Assembly (NCBI GenBank): GCA_902168085.1
Contig: CABHOP010000007.1
Coordinates: 1 to 55,824, forward strand
DNA length: 55,824 nucleotides
From: an uncultured Bacteroides sp.
Lineage (GTDB): Bacteria; Bacteroidota; Bacteroidia; Chitinophagales; Chitinophagaceae
Direction: 5' to 3'
Shown here: positions 18,560 to 26,858 of the stretch, in pieces
How the letters are laid out: each line of letters starts with the position of its first letter
Position numbering within the stretch: the first letter of the stretch is position 1
The notes under the pieces: generated by a model
Told to the model about the DNA's origin: nothing
Seen by the model: only the letters and a program-made list of their open reading frames with translations
Databases searched by the model: none
Translations under genes and position numbers: made by a program

Positions 18560-19552
18560 TTAATCTGTAATGTACGGATAGTTTTGGTCAACATATATAT
18601 CCTTATACACTTCGCTGTCATCCGGCCATGGGCTTTCTTCGGCAAATTTTACGGATTCTTCTACCGTATTGCGTACTTTTTCGTTGATAGCTTCTATTTC
18701 CGCTTCAGTAGCCCATTTGTTATCCATAATGGTTTTAAGCACCTGGTTGATGGGGTCTTTTTCTTTATACTCTTCTACTTCTTCTTTAGAGCGATATTTT
18801 GCAGGGTCGCTCATGGAGTGGCCGCGGTAGCGGTATGTTTTTATTTCAAGGAAAGTAGGCCCGCCCTTTTCACGTGCGCGTTTCACAGCACGTTCCATAG
18901 CTTTGTGCACCTCTTCGCAACTCATGCCATCTACGCTATCGCCGGGCATATCGTATGCATCGGCCAGGCGGTAAATGTCAAGTGTTTTAGAAGTACGCTC
19001 TACTGAAGTACCCATAGCATAGTGGTTGTTTTCGCACACGAAAACTACCGGCAGGTTCCACAGCATAGCCATATTGAAGGTTTCGTGCAGCAAGCCCTGG
19101 CGTGCAGCACCATCACCAAAGTAACAAACCGTTACACGGTCGTTGCCCAGGTATTGGTCGGCAAAAGCAATGCCTGCGCCCAAACCTATCTGGCCGCCAA
19201 CAATACCGTGGCCGCCAAAAAAGCGTTTTTCTTTAGAAAAGAAGTGCATGCTACCACCTTTACCCTTGGTGCAGCCTGTAGCTTTACCATACAGCTCGGC
19301 CATACACTCATTAGGATTCATGCCTTTAGCAATAGCCAGACCGTGGTCGCGATACGCAGTTATCAGGTTGTCATCATCGCGGATGGCAGTCATGGTACCG
19401 GCAGCAACGGCTTCCTGGCCGATGTATAGGTGGCAAAAGCCACGTATTTTCTGCATGCCGTATAGCTGGCCGGTCTTTTCTTCAAAGCGACGCAGCAACA
19501 GCATTATTTCGTACCAGTATAGATATGTTTCTTTTCCGAATGGAGTCTGCAC
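18560..19552 (-). CDS. pdhA: Pyruvate dehydrogenase E1 component, alpha subunit
   Basis: A 330-residue E1-alpha, thiamine-diphosphate dependent, part of the complex turning pyruvate into acetyl-CoA. The TPP/Mg motif GDGAARQG with NN about 28 residues later (CENNHYAMGT) is clear, along with GSMHFFS, GGHGIVGGQIGLGAG and the phosphorylation-loop-like YRYRGHSMSDP. The beta subunit and E2 are not adjacent. It lies divergent from recF with only about 50 bases between their starts. Confidence 0.96.
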   Translation of the reverse strand: MQTPFGKETYLYWYEIMLLLRRFEEKTGQLYGMQKIRGFCHLYIGQEAVAAGTMTAIRDDDNLITAYRDHGLAIAKGMNPNECMAELYGKATGCTKGKGGSMHFFSKEKRFFGGHGIVGGQIGLGAGIAFADQYLGNDRVTVCYFGDGAARQGLLHETFNMAMLWNLPVVFVCENNHYAMGTSVERTSKTLDIYRLADAYDMPGDSVDGMSCEEVHKAMERAVKRAREKGGPTFLEIKTYRYRGHSMSDPAKYRSKEEVEEYKEKDPINQVLKTIMDNKWATEAEIEAINEKVRNTVEESVKFAEESPWPDDSEVYKDIYVDQNYPYITD

Positions 19553-19603
19553 TGTTTTTCTAAATTTGTGCGAATTTATAAAAACTTTCGTTCCTTTCCC
19601 TGC

Positions 19604-20683
19604 TTGGCTACAATTAAGAAAATAACATTACTGCAATTTCGCAATTATGCATCCGGCACCTTCAGTTTCCCGGCCGCAGTTACCTGTATTACAGGGCTGA
19701 ATGGCAGCGGAAAGACCAATTTGCTGGATGCGGTATATTACCTGTGCTATACTAAAAGTTATTTCAGTGCTTACCAGCAAAATTGTGTGCAGAAGGGTAC
19801 CGATGGGTTCAGGGTTGAAGGGGTTTTTGAGCAAAAGGAGCGGACAGAAACCATTAGTTGCAAGTGGAAACAGGGGAAAAAGGAAATATTTGCTGACGGG
19901 GTAGAGTATGAGCGCCCAACCGACCATATAGGCAAATACGCCGCTGTGATGATAGCCCCGGACGATATGGAGCTGATAAACGATGGTAGTGAGCAGCGCC
20001 GTAAATGGGTAGATAGCATATTGGGGCAAACAGACAAGGAATACCTGGAGCGCCTGATGCGCTACCAGCGTGTACTGATGCAGCGAAATGCATGGCTGAA
20101 ACTGCATGCCAACATAGCAGCACCTAACTATATGGAACTGGAATATTATAACCAGCAACTTGCTGCTGATGGCACTTATATACATGAGTGCCGTAAACGT
20201 TTCCTGACGGCCTTCCTGCCGGTGCTGAATGATTTTTATGCACAGATCTCCGGTAGTAAAGAAGGGATAAATGTTAGTTATGAAAGTGATTTGCTGAAAA
20301 AAGCGCTGAGCCTGCTGCTGGATGAAAGCCTGCAGCACGATATGCGCCTGCAGCGCACTTTAAGGGGTATTCATAAAGATGATTTGTTATTTGTGTTGCA
20401 GGATGCACCTATAAAAAATTACGGTTCACAGGGGCAGAAGAAGAGCTTTCTGTTTGCCTTAAAACTGGCACAATACCGTTATCTGTCACAGCAATTGGGG
20501 CATTTGCCGATACTGTTGCTGGATGATGTTTTTGAGAAGCTGGACCAAAGCCGCATGGAGGCATTGTTGAAACTAATACGAACAGACGACTTCGGCCAGG
20601 TAATATTGACCGATACCCATGCTCAGCGCGTAAAGGATGCCTTTGGCAGCGGGGTAGAGATAAGTATGATCCACTGTAAATGA
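19604..20683 (+). CDS. recF: DNA replication and repair protein RecF
   Basis: A 359-residue SMC-like ATPase that loads RecA at single-strand gaps. Walker A is GLNGSGKTNLLDAVYY, the signature is GSQGQKKSFLFALK, and Walker B is PILLLDDVFEKLD. The frame is open from a GTG at 19568, but that GTG is part of a TAAATTTG element (19561-19568) that fits the -7 promoter consensus. I therefore prefer the TTG at 19604, which gives the usual N-terminus just before KKITLLQFRNY. The alternative would add 12 residues. Single gene. Confidence 0.92.
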   Translation: MATIKKITLLQFRNYASGTFSFPAAVTCITGLNGSGKTNLLDAVYYLCYTKSYFSAYQQNCVQKGTDGFRVEGVFEQKERTETISCKWKQGKKEIFADGVEYERPTDHIGKYAAVMIAPDDMELINDGSEQRRKWVDSILGQTDKEYLERLMRYQRVLMQRNAWLKLHANIAAPNYMELEYYNQQLAADGTYIHECRKRFLTAFLPVLNDFYAQISGSKEGINVSYESDLLKKALSLLLDESLQHDMRLQRTLRGIHKDDLLFVLQDAPIKNYGSQGQKKSFLFALKLAQYRYLSQQLGHLPILLLDDVFEKLDQSRMEALLKLIRTDDFGQVILTDTHAQRVKDAFGSGVEISMIHCK

Positions 20684-20780
20684 TATGCGATTTATTTAGT
20701 TGTGATATTTTGTTTTAATAGCGAAATAGGCACACCATATAGCTTTTAGTTTATTTTACTATTAACCCTTCAGAAACTTA

Positions 20781-20807
20781 TGCGCATTCATTACCTTTGG
20801 ATGCGCA
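20781..20807 (+). promoter_or_regulatory. gltA promoter flanked by inverted repeat
   Basis: TACCTTTG (20792-20799) fits the TAnnTTTG consensus. It is bracketed by TGCGCAT (20781-20787) and ATGCGCA (20801-20807), whose centres are 20 bases apart, a geometry suited to a dimeric regulator. Confidence 0.5.
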
Positions 20808-20858
20808 AAAAAAGGATAACCCTTTCCAAAGAGTATTATTTAAACCTGAAATAATTTT

Positions 20859-22178
20859 ATGGGCTACGTTAAAGACCGCTTCAAAGAGATAGCTGATGTA
20901 CAGCAGGCAGAGATAAAAAAACTTGTGGCACAACATGGCGACATGGTGCTGGATAAAGTAACCGTTGCACAGGCATACCAGGGTATGCGCGGTATACCAG
21001 GTTTGATTACCGAAACATCTTTGCTGGACTCTAACGAAGGGATACGCTTTCGTGGTTTCTCCATACCTGAATTAAGGGAAAAACTGCCGCATGCTGAAGG
21101 TGGTAGTGAACCGCTGCCGGAAGGCTTGTTTTACCTGATGCTGACAGGCGATGTACCTACGCAGGAAGATGTGGAACATGTATCGGCAGTATGGGCCCGC
21201 CGCTCTCACGTGCCCAATCACGTATTTGCTACTATTGAGGCACTGCCTGCATCTACGCACCCTATGACACAGTTTTGCATAGCGGTACTGGCACTGCAAA
21301 CAGAATCAAGGTTTGCTAAAGCATACGAAGAAGGTATCAGTAAAAAAGAATATTGGGACTATGTGTACGAAGATACCATGACCCTGATAGCACGCCTGCC
21401 TCGCATTGCTGCATATATCTATCGCCGCAAATACAAAAACGGTGAGCATATACAACCGGATGGCATGCTCGACTGGAGCGCCAACTTCGCACACATGCTG
21501 GGCTTTGATGATGATGGTTTTAAAGAACTGATGCGCTTGTATCTTACCATCCACTCAGACCATGAGGGTGGTAATGTATCGGCACATGCTACACACCTGG
21601 TAGGGTCTGCATTGAGCGACCCTTACCTGTCTTTCGCAGCCGGTATGACCGGTCTGGCTGGTCCGTTGCATGGCCTGGCCAACCAGGAAGTTATCCGCTG
21701 GATAGAAGAACTGCAGGAAAACCTGGGTACGCAAGAGCCAAGCAAAGACCAGATAGCACAATACATAAAAGATACACTGGCTGCCGGTAAAGTAGTACCG
21801 GGCTATGGCCACGCAGTATTACGTAAAACAGACCCTCGCTTTACAGCACAAATGGAATTTGCCAAGAAGCATTGCCCTGAAGACCCGACTGTAAAGACAG
21901 TATGGAATGTGTATGAAGTAGCACCCCCGATATTGGAAAATACAGGTAAAATCAAAAATCCATGGCCTAACGTAGATGCGCATTCAGGTGCACTGCTGAA
22001 GCACTACGGTTTAGTAGAGGAAGATTTCTACACGGTATTGTTCGGTGTGAGCCGCGCACTGGGTGTATTGGCCAGCCTGTGCTGGGATAGGGCACTGGGC
22101 TTCCCTATCGAACGTCCTAAATCAATGACCACAGAATGGATAAAGAAATTTGTAGCTAAAGGCGAACAAGTAGCTTAA
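20859..22178 (+). CDS. gltA: Citrate synthase, eukaryotic (mitochondrial) type
   Basis: A 439-residue citrate synthase that condenses acetyl-CoA and oxaloacetate. Unlike the short bacterial GltA, the sequence is strikingly close to mitochondrial citrate synthase over [61 protein letters not shown] and [13 protein letters not shown]. The catalytic residues are present: His of GPLHGL, His of GYGHAV and Asp of NVDAHSG. Bacteroidota are known to carry this type. It has its own promoter and a hairpin terminator. Confidence 0.96.
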   Translation: MGYVKDRFKEIADVQQAEIKKLVAQHGDMVLDKVTVAQAYQGMRGIPGLITETSLLDSNEGIRFRGFSIPELREKLPHAEGGSEPLPEGLFYLMLTGDVPTQEDVEHVSAVWARRSHVPNHVFATIEALPASTHPMTQFCIAVLALQTESRFAKAYEEGISKKEYWDYVYEDTMTLIARLPRIAAYIYRRKYKNGEHIQPDGMLDWSANFAHMLGFDDDGFKELMRLYLTIHSDHEGGNVSAHATHLVGSALSDPYLSFAAGMTGLAGPLHGLANQEVIRWIEELQENLGTQEPSKDQIAQYIKDTLAAGKVVPGYGHAVLRKTDPRFTAQMEFAKKHCPEDPTVKTVWNVYEVAPPILENTGKIKNPWPNVDAHSGALLKHYGLVEEDFYTVLFGVSRALGVLASLCWDRALGFPIERPKSMTTEWIKKFVAKGEQVA

Positions 22179-22197
22179 TCTGTAATCTATAATACTG

Positions 22198-22226
22198 AAA
22201 GCATGCACTGTAAATGTGCATGCTTT
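22198..22226 (+). terminator. Hairpin terminator after gltA
   Basis: An 11-base stem (AAAGCATGCAC with GTGCATGCTTT), 7-base loop and a T-rich tail, 20 bases past the stop codon. Confidence 0.8.
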
Positions 22227-22272
22227 TGTTTTGGCGCTGGGCAGATAACAAGACAATGTTGACAACAAAAGC

Positions 22273-22280
22273 TATCTTTG
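22273..22280 (+). promoter_or_regulatory. Candidate -7 promoter element of the DHS-like gene
   Basis: TATCTTTG fits TAnnTTTG and lies 45 bases before the ATG. Together with the terminator at 22198-22226 it suggests separate transcription from gltA. Confidence 0.45.
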
Positions 22281-22324
22281 CGCCTCTGCAAGCAACTAAT
22301 TCAAACCACAAATAATAATCTGAA

Positions 22325-23299
22325 ATGAATAAAGGTCCTGTTTCTCAGTTCATTCAACATCATTACCGCCACTTCAACGCTGCTGCGCTGGTAGATGCGG
22401 CTAAAGGCTATGAAACGCATTTGCTGGAAGGCGGCAAAATGCTGGTATCATTGGCGGGTGCTATGAGTACTGCCGAATTAGGCATATCGCTGGCTGAAAT
22501 GATACGCCAGGATAAAATTGCTATCATCAGCTGTACAGGTGCCAACCTGGAAGAAGATATAATGAACCTGGTGGCGCATACACACTACAAGCGCGTGCCA
22601 AACTACCGCGACCTGAGTCCGCAAGATGAGTGGGAACTGCTGGAAGGTGGTTTCAACCGTGTTACTGATACGTGTATACCTGAAGAAGAAGCATTCCGCC
22701 GTATTCAGCGCCACATACATAAAATATGGAAGGATGCGGAAGATAAGGGTGAGCGCTACTTTCCACACGAGTATATGTACAAACTATTACTGAGTGAGGT
22801 AATGAAGCCTGATTATGAAATAGACCCTAAGCATAGCTGGATGATAGCGGCGGCTGAAAAGAACCTGCCTATCGTTGTGCCGGGATGGGAAGATAGTACT
22901 ATGGGTAACATTTTTGCATCATACTGCATTAAGGGCGAGCTGAAAGCCAGCACCATGAAGAGTGGTATAGAATATATGGTGTGGCTGGCCGATTGGTACC
23001 GTCAGAATAGCGGTGGCAAGGGTGTTGGTTTCTTCCAGATAGGTGGTGGTATAGCGGGTGATTTCCCAATATGCGTAGTACCTATGATGTACCAGGACCT
23101 GGAGTGGCATGATGTGCCCTTCTGGAGCTACTTCTGCCAGATAAGCGATAGTACTACGTCGTATGGTTCATACAGTGGGGCTGTGCCTAATGAAAAAATT
23201 ACATGGGGTAAGCTGGATATCAATACACCAAAGTACATTGTAGAAAGCGATGCTACAATAGTAGCGCCACTGATATTTGCCTACCTGTTGGGTTGGTAA
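22325..23299 (+). CDS. Deoxyhypusine synthase-like protein with altered amine site
   Basis: A 324-residue member of the deoxyhypusine synthase (DHS) family. In eukaryotes and archaea DHS transfers aminobutyl from spermidine to eIF5A, a target bacteria lack. By hand alignment to human DHS the imine-forming Lys329 is kept (Lys296 in ITWGKLDI), as are Trp327 (Trp294), Glu323 (Glu290) and Asp238 (Asp190). Asp243 is Asn195, the GGGVVKHH loop is GGGIAGDF (residues 240-247, losing Lys287 and His288), and Asp316 is Tyr283. The NAD-type fold and covalent chemistry may persist with a different amine substrate. Some bacterial relatives are linked to homospermidine formation. It is a single gene with its own promoter and terminator. 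Confidence 0.88.
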   Translation: MNKGPVSQFIQHHYRHFNAAALVDAAKGYETHLLEGGKMLVSLAGAMSTAELGISLAEMIRQDKIAIISCTGANLEEDIMNLVAHTHYKRVPNYRDLSPQDEWELLEGGFNRVTDTCIPEEEAFRRIQRHIHKIWKDAEDKGERYFPHEYMYKLLLSEVMKPDYEIDPKHSWMIAAAEKNLPIVVPGWEDSTMGNIFASYCIKGELKASTMKSGIEYMVWLADWYRQNSGGKGVGFFQIGGGIAGDFPICVVPMMYQDLEWHDVPFWSYFCQISDSTTSYGSYSGAVPNEKITWGKLDINTPKYIVESDATIVAPLIFAYLLGW

Positions 23300-23324
23300 T
23301 CCCAATCTGCTTTTACTATATGCA

Positions 23325-23353
23325 AAGAGGTTCCGCATTATGCGGAACCTCTT
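23325..23353. terminator. Bidirectional hairpin terminator
   Basis: A perfect 13-base stem (AAGAGGTTCCGCA with TGCGGAACCTCTT) with a 3-base loop lies between the DHS-like gene and the convergent small gene; T-rich on the plus strand. Confidence 0.85.
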
Positions 23354-23375
23354 ATTTTTCAGCCGAAAGTTTTAA

Positions 23376-23594
23376 CTACTTGGGCTGAACTTTCGTTTTA
23401 TCCGGAGCCACTACCGGCATATTACTTTTCATTGTATCTGCCTTTTGTATGGGCATCTTATATTTAGCCGTGTCACGCGGCAGTTCTTTTACAAATGGTG
23501 TTCTCTTTGTGCTGTCTTGCGTGGTGCGGCCAGTTTGTGCGAGGGCCGCAAGGCTAGTAAGCGCTAGTGTCAATATGCAAATTGTTTGCTTCAT
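23376..23594 (-). CDS. Small exported protein of unknown function
   Basis: A 72-residue protein. A signal peptide (MKQTICILTLALTSLAALAQ) is followed by about 50 polar residues rich in Lys, Thr, Asp and Pro, with an imperfect internal repeat of D(T/S)xK-type segments (QDSTKRT, RDTAKYK, KADTMKS, PDKTKVQ). No family is recognised. The mature part looks disordered and would sit in the periplasm. It has the hairpin at 23325-23353 as a terminator. Confidence 0.6.
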   Translation of the reverse strand: MKQTICILTLALTSLAALAQTGRTTQDSTKRTPFVKELPRDTAKYKMPIQKADTMKSNMPVVAPDKTKVQPK

Positions 23595-23719
23595 ACATCG
23601 TCGTTATTATAAGAGGTAAAAGACTATGCCAGCCACTGCAGGATATGTTAAAGGAAGTGTAATTACTGTAATGTTTTTTGTGAAAGCTTGAATGCAAATG
23701 GCTTATGCGAGGGAATGTT

Positions 23720-25234
23720 TTAGCCTTTTATCTTGTTTAACAAGTGCTCCATACCTACTAGTTCTGCCGCTGTGGCTACAGCGGTAATACTTACCCCAAG
23801 TACGCCATGCATATTCACGTTTTGCCCTGTAAGCAGCAGGTTGGGTATGCGGGTGCGGGTAGCAATGGTCGTTTCATTCGGGCGATTTACATCTTTAAGA
23901 ATACCGTATAATGAACCTTTGGGTGTCGCTGTATAATCCCTGTAAGTCAATGGGGTAGCACTGCTTTGTGCTACTATATTACCTTTCAGTTCCGGCAGGC
24001 GTTGATATAAGATGGTTAGCAGTTTTTCCTCTCTGTTCCTTTTAAAAGCTTCATATGCTTCACCACGCTCATGTTCTTCGCCTGTGCGGTTTGTAGTATG
24101 CACCCAGGGCAGCACTTCGTCATAATGCATATAGCTCAATAGGGATACGCTTTCTGCATACCCCGGGTTTTGCTCATCTTCTGTAAAAAAGGCAGCATAA
24201 TTGGCGGGCCAGTCAGCAGGTTTATAATCTGTTGCAGCCCATACATCATCGCTTGCATGCCAGTAAACATTGTGATGGCACATAGGCGTTGTTCCCGGTT
24301 TTAGTACCAGGTTCAGCATAAAGGTGGATATGGTTTGTTGCAATCCTTTTATACGGTTGCGATAGGCTGGGCGTATCAGGCTGCTGTCTATCATATCCAG
24401 CAATACCGCAGGTGCCACATTAGCTATAAAGTGTTTGCCATACACCCGCTCACCATCAGCCGTTTCTGCATATTGTATACTGCCATGCTCTTCTGATAGT
24501 TTCTTTACTTCGGTATTGCGATGAACAACGCCTCCATGCTGTTGCAATACCTGCCACAGGTATTTAGATATCTGTGAACTACCCGGCAACACTTTATGCG
24601 AACTATGGATATAGCTTTCTGTAACCAGCGCATGCAGGTAGAATGGGGTAGTGTCGCGAACACCTGCATACAGCAGGTTGTTGCCAGCTAATACATTTTG
24701 CAGTTTTACATTAGGTGTAATGGAGCGTAGCTTTTCCGTAAGGCTCCAACTGCTAACGGCAGCTTTTTCATCCGCACTACCCAGCCGTAGCCGGTATAGT
24801 GGAAAATGGTCGCCGACAGTAGTGATGTTTTTTACATAATCCTGTAATGCTTGCCGCTCATTGGGAAAGTAGGGTAGCAGTTGCTCTACGAAATTGTCCA
24901 ACCCTTGTGCATGTGGGTACATCACCTCCTCATCTCCCAATGCTATCTTATCAAAGGCATTTACATCATAAGGTTTCAAAGAAAGCTTATCCATGATGCC
25001 CACATACCGGAAGAGTGTATGTAAGGTATGTCCTTCTCCCAGCCCGCCTATATAGTGTACACAGCTATCCAGCACTTTTTTGTGCATGGAAAAGGTTTGC
25101 AGGCAGCCACCTATCTGTTTGTCACGTTCCAGCACACATACCTGCATACCTTCTTTAGCCAGCAGTACGGCGGTCATTAACCCGCCAAGCCCGCCGCCTA
25201 CGATAACGACATCATATTTGTTACCGGAAAGCAA
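23720..25234 (-). CDS. FAD-dependent oxidoreductase, phytoene desaturase/retinol saturase family
   Basis: A 504-residue flavoprotein. The N-terminal dinucleotide fold VVIVGGGLGGLMTAVLLAKEG (GxGxxG at about 12-18) is followed by the ERDKQIGGCLQTF segment typical of CrtI-type desaturases, carotene isomerases and all-trans-retinol 13,14-reductases. The C-terminal FAD segment is LLLTGQNVNMHGVLGVSITAVATAAELVG. No carotenoid genes adjoin it, so it may act on another polyene or on lipids. It lies 14 bases downstream of glmM on the same strand and is probably cotranscribed with it. Confidence 0.88.
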   Translation of the reverse strand: MLSGNKYDVVIVGGGLGGLMTAVLLAKEGMQVCVLERDKQIGGCLQTFSMHKKVLDSCVHYIGGLGEGHTLHTLFRYVGIMDKLSLKPYDVNAFDKIALGDEEVMYPHAQGLDNFVEQLLPYFPNERQALQDYVKNITTVGDHFPLYRLRLGSADEKAAVSSWSLTEKLRSITPNVKLQNVLAGNNLLYAGVRDTTPFYLHALVTESYIHSSHKVLPGSSQISKYLWQVLQQHGGVVHRNTEVKKLSEEHGSIQYAETADGERVYGKHFIANVAPAVLLDMIDSSLIRPAYRNRIKGLQQTISTFMLNLVLKPGTTPMCHHNVYWHASDDVWAATDYKPADWPANYAAFFTEDEQNPGYAESVSLLSYMHYDEVLPWVHTTNRTGEEHERGEAYEAFKRNREEKLLTILYQRLPELKGNIVAQSSATPLTYRDYTATPKGSLYGILKDVNRPNETTIATRTRIPNLLLTGQNVNMHGVLGVSITAVATAAELVGMEHLLNKIKG

Positions 25235-25248
25235 TGTGCAGTTATAGC

Positions 25249-26640
25249 TTATGCATTGGCAAACATCATTTCACGTATATCTTCCATGATACGCTTGGCT
25301 ATATTGTTCGATGTTGTTTCACTGGTGCTTTCAGCGTAGATGCGTATAATGGGTTCTGTATTGGAGGTACGCAGGTGTACCCAGTCATTATCAAAATCTA
25401 TGCGCAGGCCGTCTTCCGTATTTATCGGGTTATTTTTATACTTTTTCTTTATCTGTTCAAATATCTTTTTCACGTTCACATTTTCGTTCAGCTCTATTTT
25501 ATTCTTAGATATAAAATAATCGGGGTAAGTACCGCGTAATGTTTTGATACTCTTCCCGAATTTGGCTAGGTGTGTAAGGAACAGCGCAATGCCTATCAGC
25601 GCATCGCGGCCATAGTGCAGTTCCGGTACAATAACACCGCCATTGCCCTCGCCGCCAATTACAGCCTCTACTTCTTTCATTTTCTTAACCACGTTCACCT
25701 CGCCTACGGCACTTGGGAAGTATTGGGCACCATGTTTCTCTGTTACATCTTTCAGTGCACGTGTAGATGACAGGTTAGAAACTGTATTGCCCTTTTTATG
25801 AGAAAGCACATAGTCGGCAATAGCTACCAGTGTGTATTCTTCGCCAAACAGGCTGCCATCGTTACATACAAAGCACAGGCGGTCTACATCCGGGTCTACA
25901 GCTATGCCCATGCTGGCGTTTTTCTTTTCCACTTCGTGGCATAATTCCCGCAAGTTTTCAGGTAGTGGCTCAGGGTTGTGTGCAAAACGGCCGGTTACTT
26001 CTTCATTGATAACCGTAATCTTGTTCACGCCAAGTGCCTTCAGCAACTGCGGCACTGCGATAGCCCCTGTTGAGTTTACCGGGTCTACGATGATACTGAA
26101 ATTCTTATCGCTGATAGCTTTTACATCTACCAGCGGATGGGCCAGTATAGCGTCTATGTGTTTTTGTATATAAGTATCGTCTGTTGTCAGTGTACCAAGC
26201 TTAGCAATCTCCGCATAGCTATGCTCGTTATTTTCTGCATAATCCAGTATCCACTGGCCGTCTTCTGCACTCAGAAACTCCCCGGCCTCATTCAGCAGTT
26301 TCAGGGCATTCCATTCTTTAGGGTTGTGGCTGGCGGTGAGTATAATGCCACCGGCAGCATTTTCCATCTTTACTGCCATTTCTACAGTAGGTGTAGTACT
26401 AAGGCCCAGGTCTATCACTTCAAAACCACAACCCTGCAGGGTAGATGCCACCAGGTTACGAACCATTTCTCCTGATATGCGACCATCCCTGCCTATGATT
26501 ATCTTATTTCCTGCATTCTTATTAGCTATCCAGGCGCCGTATGCAGTAGTGAATTTTACTACATCTATAGGTGTAAGACCTGTACCCGGTTTGCCGCCGA
26601 TAGTACCCCTAATGCCCGAAATAGATTTAATTAATGACAT
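25249..26640 (-). CDS. glmM: Phosphoglucosamine mutase (phosphohexomutase family)
   Basis: A 463-residue alpha-D-phosphohexomutase that probably interconverts glucosamine 6- and 1-phosphate for cell-wall precursors. The catalytic phosphoserine is Ser104 in TASHNP, the metal loop is DPDVDR, and the phosphate-binding RTSNTEPIIRIYAE ends the protein. The sugar loop reads GEGNGG, the form seen in archaeal-type GlmM, rather than GEQSGH of classical bacterial GlmM, so another sugar phosphate is possible. It precedes the FAD oxidoreductase by 14 bases. Confidence 0.9.
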   Translation of the reverse strand: MSLIKSISGIRGTIGGKPGTGLTPIDVVKFTTAYGAWIANKNAGNKIIIGRDGRISGEMVRNLVASTLQGCGFEVIDLGLSTTPTVEMAVKMENAAGGIILTASHNPKEWNALKLLNEAGEFLSAEDGQWILDYAENNEHSYAEIAKLGTLTTDDTYIQKHIDAILAHPLVDVKAISDKNFSIIVDPVNSTGAIAVPQLLKALGVNKITVINEEVTGRFAHNPEPLPENLRELCHEVEKKNASMGIAVDPDVDRLCFVCNDGSLFGEEYTLVAIADYVLSHKKGNTVSNLSSTRALKDVTEKHGAQYFPSAVGEVNVVKKMKEVEAVIGGEGNGGVIVPELHYGRDALIGIALFLTHLAKFGKSIKTLRGTYPDYFISKNKIELNENVNVKKIFEQIKKKYKNNPINTEDGLRIDFDNDWVHLRTSNTEPIIRIYAESTSETTSNNIAKRIMEDIREMMFANA

Positions 26641-26858
26641 ATATATCTTCCGTTGTTTTTTCCAGTGCTAAGATAAACCATTCCTGCTGTTATTGCCTTT
26701 AAGCAGGTTGCTATTTGATATGTATTAATTTATCATCGCCCGATCCCCCTCGAAATCCCCCTGTTTTTTTAACACATATTAGCATAAAATTCCCGCTAGC
26801 ATTAGCTTTTCAGCACTATTTTCTTTTCTTTTGCTCTTCAAATAATCACATATAATTT

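Noticed and set aside
22325-23299. Idea that the DHS-like protein has lost its catalytic lysine
   Set aside because: The imine-forming lysine lies in the WGK motif, which is present (Lys296). The missing lysine in the GGG loop corresponds to Lys287, not the catalytic one.
26641-26858. Possible repeat or regulatory site in the glmM/M16 divergent gap (C-run pairs near 26755)
   Set aside because: The short C-rich similarity is too small to call and no symmetric structure was found.
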